From Prevotella ihumii (GTDB taxonomy: Bacteria > Bacteroidota > Bacteroidia > Bacteroidales > Bacteroidaceae): 37,939 bases of DNA. The stretch covers positions 414,246 to 452,184 of the forward strand of contig NZ_LT706987.1 in NCBI RefSeq assembly GCF_900155655.1, read 5' to 3'. Of this stretch, positions 32,620-37,939 are shown piece by piece. The stretch's first letter is position 1, and every line of letters starts with the position of its first letter. Made by a program: the position numbers and the translations under genes. Under the pieces are notes generated by a model. The model ran no database searches. It saw only the letters and a program-made list of their open reading frames with translations, and was not told where the DNA came from.

Positions 32620-34725
32620 ATGAAAAGAAGTAAATTCCTACATACACATAAATCGCTGCACAGCATTGCTTGTGGAGTGGGCTTGTTGCTTTTGTCTATG
32701 GTATTACTAAACAGTTGTGGCATAGATAGAAACATTAAGAAAGGCGACAAGTTTCTTGCAATAGGCGAATACTACGATGCGGCTGCACAATACAAAACAG
32801 CCTATCAGCGCACCCCAGCCAAAGACCGTACACAACGTGGACAATTGGCTGCAAAGATGGCACTCTGCTACGACCACATCGGACAGTCGCAGCGAGCAGT
32901 GGCAGCTTATAAAAACGTGATAAGATACAAACAAGACAGCATCAATACACACTTGAAGTTGGCAGCCAACTTGATGAAGAATGGGGCTTACACAGAGGCG
33001 TTGAAGGAATACAAACTTGTGCTCGATTCGATGCCGAACAACGAGTTGGCATCACAAGGACTTTCAGCTGCAACAGTTGCACCCACGATAAAAGAACAGG
33101 GGTCTTACTATGAAGTGAAAAAGATGGCTGTATTCAATTCACGCCGACAGGACTATTCACCAATGCTATTTGGTGACCAATACAACCAACTTTACTTTAC
33201 CTCTACACGCAACGATGCCCAAGGCGACGAGCTTAGCGGTATTACGGGAGTAAAGCCCGGTGATATATTTTACAGCGAAAAGGACGACAAAGGCAAGTGG
33301 ACACAGCCTAAAACAATAGAAAGCGGATTGAACACTGAGTTTGATGAGGGTACACCTGCATTCTCGGTAGATGGTCGCGAGATGTACATCACACAATGCT
33401 TAACCGATGCTACTCACCCTCGTTTTGCACAAATAGCAGTAAGTCAGCGCGCTGATGCAGCGTGGGGAAAGGCTACAAAGTTGGAAATAAGCAGAGATAC
33501 ACTGTCAAGTTTTGCCCACCCTGCTCTATCTCTTGATGGCAATTGGCTCTACTTTGTAAGCGATATGCCCGGAGGTAAGGGAGGCACAGACATTTGGCGT
33601 GTGCGTCTTATGGGTGGAACTACGGGAGGCGTGGAGAACCTCGGTGCGCCTATCAACACCGCAGGAAACGAAATGTTTCCTACATTCCGCCCCAATGGCG
33701 ACTTCTATTTCTCGTCTGACGGACACGGAGGTTTGGGTGGTTTAGATATATTTATTGCAAAAGTGGGAACGGACAAACGCTACCACATAGAGCACCCAGG
33801 GTATCCGCTCAATTCACAGGGCGATGACTTTGGAATGACCTTTGACGGAGTTCACAACCGTGGTTTCTTCTCTTCCAATCGAGGTGACGGCCGTGGTTGG
33901 GACCATATTTATAGCTTTGAACTCCCTGAAGTGGTACAAACCATTAAAGGTTGGGTATACGAAATGGAGGGCTATGAGTTGCCAGCAGCACAGGTTTTCC
34001 TTGTTGGCGATGATGGTACAAACAAGAAAATATCGGTGAAAGGTGACGGTTCGTTCGAACAAGAAATACGTCCGAATGTAAATTACATACTCTTAGCAAC
34101 GTGCGCAGGCTACCTTAACCATAAAGAAGAAATTCGTGTAGAACCTGTGAAAGAGTCGCAAGAATATGTGTTGCAATTCCCATTAGCTGGTATTCGTGTG
34201 CCTGTAATGGTAGACAATATTTTCTACGACTTCGATAAAGCAACGCTCCGCCCCGAGTCCAAAGACGCATTGGATAAACTCGTGAAGTTGTTAATGGAGA
34301 ACCCTAACGTTACGATAGAACTTTCTTCGCACACCGACTATAAAGGTTCGGCTGACTATAACAAGCGATTATCGCAACGTCGTGCCGATGCTGTGGTAGC
34401 TTATCTTGTTGAGCACGGCATTGCTGCCGACCGTCTTTCACCAGTGGGATATGGTGAGGACAAGCCTAAGAAGGTACGCAAAAAGATGGCAGAGAAGTAT
34501 GCGTGGGCAAAGGAAAACGATGTATTGACCGAGGAATATATAACCAAACTCGACAAAGAACAACAGGAGGTGGCAAATCAAATCAACCGCCGCACCGAGT
34601 TTATTGTACTTCGCACTACCTACGGTATGTTTGACGAGAAAGGCAACTTGAAAAAACAGCCTAAGCCAAAAGAAGAAAAGAAAGCAATAGAAGATGATGG
34701 AGACATCATTTTCGATATAGAATAA
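32620..34725 (+). CDS. porE: PorE-like type IX secretion OmpA-family lipoprotein
   Basis: This 701-aa periplasmic/outer-membrane lipoprotein has a signal ending LLNSC (Cys33), TPR repeats (about 38-150, for example FLAIGEYYDAAAQYKTAYQR), a PD40/WD40-like propeller (about 170-430, for example DGNWLYFVSDMPGGKGGTDI), a carboxypeptidase-regulatory-like domain (about 440-515) and an OmpA peptidoglycan-binding domain (about 520-650, with NIFYDFDKATLRPES and SSHTDYKGSADYNKRLSQRR). This order is that of P. gingivalis PorE (PG1058), which anchors the type IX secretion machinery to peptidoglycan. The other T9SS genes are not in this window. A related OmpA/PD40 lipoprotein with another role is the alternative. 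Confidence 0.8.
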   Translation: MKRSKFLHTHKSLHSIACGVGLLLLSMVLLNSCGIDRNIKKGDKFLAIGEYYDAAAQYKTAYQRTPAKDRTQRGQLAAKMALCYDHIGQSQRAVAAYKNVIRYKQDSINTHLKLAANLMKNGAYTEALKEYKLVLDSMPNNELASQGLSAATVAPTIKEQGSYYEVKKMAVFNSRRQDYSPMLFGDQYNQLYFTSTRNDAQGDELSGITGVKPGDIFYSEKDDKGKWTQPKTIESGLNTEFDEGTPAFSVDGREMYITQCLTDATHPRFAQIAVSQRADAAWGKATKLEISRDTLSSFAHPALSLDGNWLYFVSDMPGGKGGTDIWRVRLMGGTTGGVENLGAPINTAGNEMFPTFRPNGDFYFSSDGHGGLGGLDIFIAKVGTDKRYHIEHPGYPLNSQGDDFGMTFDGVHNRGFFSSNRGDGRGWDHIYSFELPEVVQTIKGWVYEMEGYELPAAQVFLVGDDGTNKKISVKGDGSFEQEIRPNVNYILLATCAGYLNHKEEIRVEPVKESQEYVLQFPLAGIRVPVMVDNIFYDFDKATLRPESKDALDKLVKLLMENPNVTIELSSHTDYKGSADYNKRLSQRRADAVVAYLVEHGIAADRLSPVGYGEDKPKKVRKKMAEKYAWAKENDVLTEEYITKLDKEQQEVANQINRRTEFIVLRTTYGMFDEKGNLKKQPKPKEEKKAIEDDGDIIFDIE

Positions 34726-34734
34726 CATTTGAGA

Positions 34735-36105
34735 ATGAACTCAATAAATAAAAAAGAAGTATCGCCTACACCCTCAATACAAACACTTGAGGGTGTAGGC
34801 GATATTGTTTTACCATCAGCCTTTGAAGCCTATACGCTACAACTTATGGGCGAAGAACGCTACAAAAGGTTCAAAGCAGCCTTAACAGCTACATCACCTG
34901 TTAGCATTAGGCTTAATCCATTTAAAACAAAGGGGAAAGTTTCAAATGCTTTCGCACCACAACCCATACCTTGGTGCAAGGAGGGTTACTATCTCAACAC
35001 TCGACCAAACTTTACCTTCGACCCTCTTTTTCACGCAGGGCTTTATTATGTTCAGGAGGCAGCCTCAATGTTTGTAGCGCACGTGTTGCAACATATTGTA
35101 AACCGTCCTATAATGTTATTAGACCTTTGCGCTGCCCCAGGGGGAAAAACAACGTGTGCACGTGGCACAATACCCACAGGCTCATTGGTATTTTCAAACG
35201 AACCGATAGGCAAACGCGCACAGATTTTAGCGGAGAACGTGCAGAAGTACGGGCATCAAGATGTGGTGGTAACAAACAATTACCCTCGTGACTACAAACG
35301 TACCAAACTCGCCTTTGATGTCATCATAGCCGATGTACCGTGTTCGGGAGAGGGAATGTTTCGCAAAGATTCACAAGCTATTGAGGAGTGGAGCGAAAAG
35401 AATGTAGCCAATTGCTGGCAATTGCAGCGCAGCATCATTGACGATATATGGGATAATCTTCGGTCGGGCGGTTATCTTATTTATTCTACTTGCACTTTTA
35501 ATGCCCACGAAAACGAAGAAAACATTGCTTGGATATTACAAGAATATGATGCTGAATTAGTAGATATTCCTATCCAAGAGGAATGGAACATCACAAACTC
35601 TCTCATCGGAAACCCTTGTAAAGACGGAAAACGCTTCCCTGTTTACCGCTTTATTCCAGGATATACCGAGGGCGAAGGCTTATTTATGGCAGTTATACGC
35701 AAGAGAGGAAAAGAAGAAAATGGCACTACCCCATCTTCGGATACACATAAAAAAGCCATTGCCGAAGCTCGCAAACGCCTTAAAGTATTGGTTCACGGCA
35801 TAGAAGAAGGCACAACAAAGGGGAAGAATATTATCCCACACCATAGCGCAGCACTAAGCATAACAGACGAAAAAGAGAAGTTTGAGGCAGTAGAGATAGA
35901 TTACCCCACTGCCATAGCTTACCTTCGTCACGAAGCAATAACGCTCCCAACAGATGCTCCAAAGGGTATTGTGCGCCTCACCTATCGTGGAGCGACACTG
36001 GGATTTGCAAAGAATTTAGGCAACAGAGCCAACAACCTATACCCACAGGAATGGCGAATAAAAAGTAGCCACGTGCCTGAAGAACAGACAATTATAGAAC
36101 TATGA
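34735..36105 (+). CDS. rsmF: RsmF/RsmB-like rRNA cytosine-C5 methyltransferase
   Basis: This 456-aa NOL1/NOP2/Sun-family enzyme should methylate a cytosine in 16S rRNA. The SAM-binding block [17 protein letters not shown] starts near residue 128. The two catalytic cysteines are Cys203 ([13 protein letters not shown]) and Cys253 ([15 protein letters not shown]). A C-terminal RNA-binding extension ends with [20 protein letters not shown]. The start is ATG 34735. The first ~25 residues are not typical and are encoded by a perfect hairpin. The gene begins 9 bp after porE and overlaps thyA by 4 nt. The exact target base (C1407 in E. coli RsmF) is inferred from the family. Confidence 0.85.
   Translation: MNSINKKEVSPTPSIQTLEGVGDIVLPSAFEAYTLQLMGEERYKRFKAALTATSPVSIRLNPFKTKGKVSNAFAPQPIPWCKEGYYLNTRPNFTFDPLFHAGLYYVQEAASMFVAHVLQHIVNRPIMLLDLCAAPGGKTTCARGTIPTGSLVFSNEPIGKRAQILAENVQKYGHQDVVVTNNYPRDYKRTKLAFDVIIADVPCSGEGMFRKDSQAIEEWSEKNVANCWQLQRSIIDDIWDNLRSGGYLIYSTCTFNAHENEENIAWILQEYDAELVDIPIQEEWNITNSLIGNPCKDGKRFPVYRFIPGYTEGEGLFMAVIRKRGKEENGTTPSSDTHKKAIAEARKRLKVLVHGIEEGTTKGKNIIPHHSAALSITDEKEKFEAVEIDYPTAIAYLRHEAITLPTDAPKGIVRLTYRGATLGFAKNLGNRANNLYPQEWRIKSSHVPEEQTIIEL
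34761..34803. repeat. Perfect 17-bp hairpin at the start of the rsmF-like gene
   Basis: ATCGCCTACACCCTCAA (34761-34777) and its exact complement (34787-34803) surround a 9-nt loop. The hairpin starts 26 bp inside the coding region and 36 bp after the porE stop. No T-run follows immediately (ATTGTTTTACC), so it is a poor classic terminator. Confidence 0.85.
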
Positions 36106-36896
36106 AACAATATCACGACTTATTAAAACGTATAAAGACTGATGGTGTGCCAAAGGGCGACCGCACAGGCACGGGCACACTTTCTATTTTCGGACATCAA
36201 ATGAGGTTCGACCTCGCTGATGGTTTCCCCCTTCTCACAACCAAAAAACTACATCTAAAAAGTATCATCTACGAATTGTTGTGGTTCTTAAGAGGTGATA
36301 CGAACGTGAAATACCTACAAGAACACGGCGTAAGCATTTGGGACGAATGGGCAGACGAGAATGGCGACTTAGGTCCTGTTTATGGTTCGCAATGGCGGTC
36401 ATGGCCCAATGGACGTGGGGGAACTATCGACCAAATTACTAACGTTGTGGAAATGATAAAGCACAATCCTAACTCGCGTCGCCTTATCGTTACAGCGTGG
36501 AATCCTGCCGAGGTAGACGATATGGCTTTGCCTCCTTGTCATTGCTTGTTCCAGTTTTATGTGGCAGAGGACAAACTCTCATTACAACTTTATCAACGCT
36601 CGGCTGACACCTTCCTTGGTGTACCTTTCAACATTGCATCGTATGCCTTATTGCTTCAAATGATGGCACAGGTAACGGGTCTTCAGGCAGGCGAATTTGT
36701 CTATACCACAGGCGATACGCATCTCTACAACAATCATTTAGAACAAGTAGACTTGCAGCTCTCTCGCACACCACGTGCATTGCCAAGAATGATAATCAAT
36801 CCCGATGTAAAGAACATCTTCGACTTTAAATACGAGGATTTTCAATTAGTAGATTACAATCCTTATCCTCATATCGCTGGCGAAGTGGCAGTATAA
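36102..36896 (+). CDS. thyA: Thymidylate synthase
   Basis: ThyA converts dUMP to dTMP with methylene-tetrahydrofolate, which is oxidised to dihydrofolate. The 264-aa product has the same length as E. coli ThyA, and the catalytic cysteine falls at the same number, Cys146 in [12 protein letters not shown]. Other blocks are [38 protein letters not shown] and [17 protein letters not shown]. It overlaps rsmF (ATGA) and precedes folA, which recycles its dihydrofolate product. Confidence 0.97.
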   Translation: MKQYHDLLKRIKTDGVPKGDRTGTGTLSIFGHQMRFDLADGFPLLTTKKLHLKSIIYELLWFLRGDTNVKYLQEHGVSIWDEWADENGDLGPVYGSQWRSWPNGRGGTIDQITNVVEMIKHNPNSRRLIVTAWNPAEVDDMALPPCHCLFQFYVAEDKLSLQLYQRSADTFLGVPFNIASYALLLQMMAQVTGLQAGEFVYTTGDTHLYNNHLEQVDLQLSRTPRALPRMIINPDVKNIFDFKYEDFQLVDYNPYPHIAGEVAV

Positions 36897-36929
36897 AGAT
36901 TGAACACATTGCTCAAAAACACAATAACA

Positions 36930-37418
36930 ATGCAAATCAACATCATTGCAGCCATAGCACAAAATCGTGCTATCGGCTTTGAAAACGATATGGTATACTT
37001 CATAAAGGAAGATTTACGCCGATTTAAACAGCTCACAACAGGACATACGGTAATTATGGGTCGGAAAACTTTCCGTTCACTGCCCAAAGGTGCATTGCCC
37101 AACCGCCGCAACATTGTGTTAAGTCGCACCGAAACCGACTTCCCTAATTGTGATGTTTACGCCTCATTAGAGGAAGCCCTGCAATATATTGGGGCTGACG
37201 AACAAGCCTTTATCATTGGTGGCGCAAGTGTTTACAAGGAAGGTTTAAAGATTGCAGACCGCCTCTATCTCACTGAAATAGATGATACTCCTGCTCAAGC
37301 CGACGTCTTCTTTCCTGAATTTAACGATGGGGCTTGGAAGATAGAAAAGTGTGAATCACGCCCAGCCTCTGAAGATACGCCCGCTTATAGCTTTGTAGAT
37401 TATGTGCGAGCAAAGTAA
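36930..37418 (+). CDS. folA: Dihydrofolate reductase
   Basis: FolA reduces dihydrofolate to tetrahydrofolate with NADPH, completing the thymidylate cycle with ThyA. The 162-aa product from ATG 36930 starts MQINIIAAIAQNRAIGFEND and has VIMGRKTFRSLPKGALPNRR and AFIIGGASVYKEGL. An upstream TTG at 36900 is in frame, but its residues are not DHFR-like. The gene lies 33 bp after thyA and ends the operon. Confidence 0.96.
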   Translation: MQINIIAAIAQNRAIGFENDMVYFIKEDLRRFKQLTTGHTVIMGRKTFRSLPKGALPNRRNIVLSRTETDFPNCDVYASLEEALQYIGADEQAFIIGGASVYKEGLKIADRLYLTEIDDTPAQADVFFPEFNDGAWKIEKCESRPASEDTPAYSFVDYVRAK

Positions 37419-37447
37419 GCAAGCACATCTTGGAAGGAAGTATAATT

Positions 37448-37532
37448 AGGTTAAGCAAGGTAAATGGGTCGTGGAAGAATAGACCAATGCCATTTATAGC
37501 AAAATGTTTCAAAAACACATTGCTAACCTTTT
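37448..37532 (+). terminator. Branched hairpin structure with T-run after folA
   Basis: An outer stem AGGTTAAGCAA/TTGCTAACCT (37448-37458 with 37520-37529, one bulged A) closes on two inner hairpins: TAAATGG/CCATTTA (about 37461-37495) and AATGTTT/AAACACATT (about 37503-37520). TTTT follows at 37529-37532. It probably ends the topB-folA transcript; the branching is unusual for a terminator. Confidence 0.5.
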
Positions 37533-37560
37533 GATAACAAGCAAGTTATAAACGGGTTCT

Positions 37561-37640
37561 AAAACATATATCTTTCACCACCCAAAACATATATGTATTG
37601 GCGTGCCAAAGTTCAACTTTGAGAAGCTCAAACATATATG
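37561..37640. repeat. Second copy of the dispersed palindromic repeat, interrupted by IS66
   Basis: AAACATATATCTTT-like and AAACATATATG motifs at 37561-37595, CAAAGTTCAACTTTG at 37607-37621, and a final AAACATATATG that is cut by the IS66 left end. The motifs match the cluster at 29258-29339. Confidence 0.65.
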
Positions 37641-37939
37641 GTAAGCATCCAATATTAGCCGCCTTTGTGTAACATTCTTGCTTTACTACCTTTGCCCGAA
37701 AAACTTATGTTTGTACTCAATGAAACAAATGTTTTTCGGGTTTGTTGCACTCCTGTGGACATGCGTCAGGGTATTCTTCGCCTGTCCCAATTGGTACGCA
37801 GCAATGACTTCAATCCTTCTGATGGTGTTGTCTACGTTTTCTACAATCGAGCCCGTAACCGAATTAAATTGCTGCACTGGGAACGCTGTGGTTTTGTCGT
37901 GTATCATAAACAGATGGCACAGGGTTGCCTGAGTCCTAA
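37641..37939 (+). mobile_element. IS66-family insertion sequence (copy 2), cut by the window edge
   Basis: The left terminal repeat and promoter are identical to copy 1. Over the 299 visible bases I find only two differences from 13058-13356. The orientation is the same. The preceding 8 bp are CATATATG; if copy 2 is intact this should be repeated after its right end beyond the window. Confidence 0.93.
37707..37939 (+). CDS. tnpB: IS66 TnpB, partial (copy 2)
   Basis: This is the start of a second tnpB, from ATG 37707, identical to the first copy over the visible 77 codons apart from silent differences. It has the same MFVLNETNVFRVCCTPVDMR start. The window ends inside the gene, so only the N-terminal part can be described. 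Confidence 0.9.
   Translation, partial: MFVLNETNVFRVCCTPVDMRQGILRLSQLVRSNDFNPSDGVVYVFYNRARNRIKLLHWERCGFVVYHKQMAQGCLSP

Overview
The window reads as chromosomal DNA of an anaerobic Bacteroidales bacterium, most likely Prevotella-like. The evidence is the many promoters with the Bacteroidetes -7 box TAnnTTTG, the HmuY-type and other lipoproteins with SPII signals, several SusC/HmuR-like TonB-dependent receptors, a PorE-like type IX secretion protein, and IS66/IS1380 elements of Bacteroidetes type. No rRNA, tRNA or CRISPR array was seen.

Layout. (1) 116-9398, + strand: a complete heme-acquisition locus in the gene order of Porphyromonas gingivalis hmuYRSTUV. It encodes the heme-binding lipoprotein HmuY, the receptor HmuR, the membrane-anchored CobN-like HmuS, and three inner-membrane proteins HmuT, HmuU (ExbB/TolQ-like) and HmuV (DUF2149). 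A terminator-like hairpin sits between hmuY and hmuR. (2) 9356-12166, - strand: a large secreted surface protein whose 3' end runs antisense into hmuV and looks truncated. (3) 12395-15682: a mobile-element scar zone. It holds a roughly 550-bp palindromic-ended element carrying a helicase fragment, a complete IS66-family element (tnpB, tnpC), and the C-terminal remnant of an IS1380-like transposase. (4) 16023-24153, - strand: an apparently seven-gene operon. In transcription order it encodes a leucine-rich-repeat lipoprotein, a calycin-like secreted protein, a second lipoprotein, a TonB-dependent receptor with a YRAP motif, a divergent HmuY-family lipoprotein, a DUF438/hemerythrin-like/PAS/DUF1858 protein and an eight-helix membrane protein. 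This is the strongest candidate for an undescribed system: a second heme or porphyrin uptake locus tied to an intracellular PAS/hemerythrin-type sensor.

(5) 24330-24776: a decayed outer-membrane beta-barrel gene. (6) 24807-26988, + strand: a BtuB-like TonB-dependent receptor with a structured 5' leader. (7) 27174-28840, - strand: rsmI followed by a coiled-coil lipoprotein. (8) 28857-29737: a long intergenic region filled with palindromic repeats. (9) 29738-37418, + strand: a housekeeping run of an EamA transporter, topB, porE, rsmF-like, thyA and folA. (10) 37448-37939: a branched terminator-like structure, a dispersed palindromic repeat, and the first 299 bp of a second IS66 copy in the same orientation as the first.

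The two hmu-like loci are the main theme. The first pairs surface capture (HmuY/HmuR) with a CobN-like protein proposed to act on heme and an energising complex. The second has capture and receptor genes but no hmuS, and instead carries two novel-looking lipoproteins and a cytoplasmic sensor. The two near-identical direct IS66 copies bracket the second locus and everything up to folA, and the mismatched flanks of the first copy suggest recombination between IS copies.
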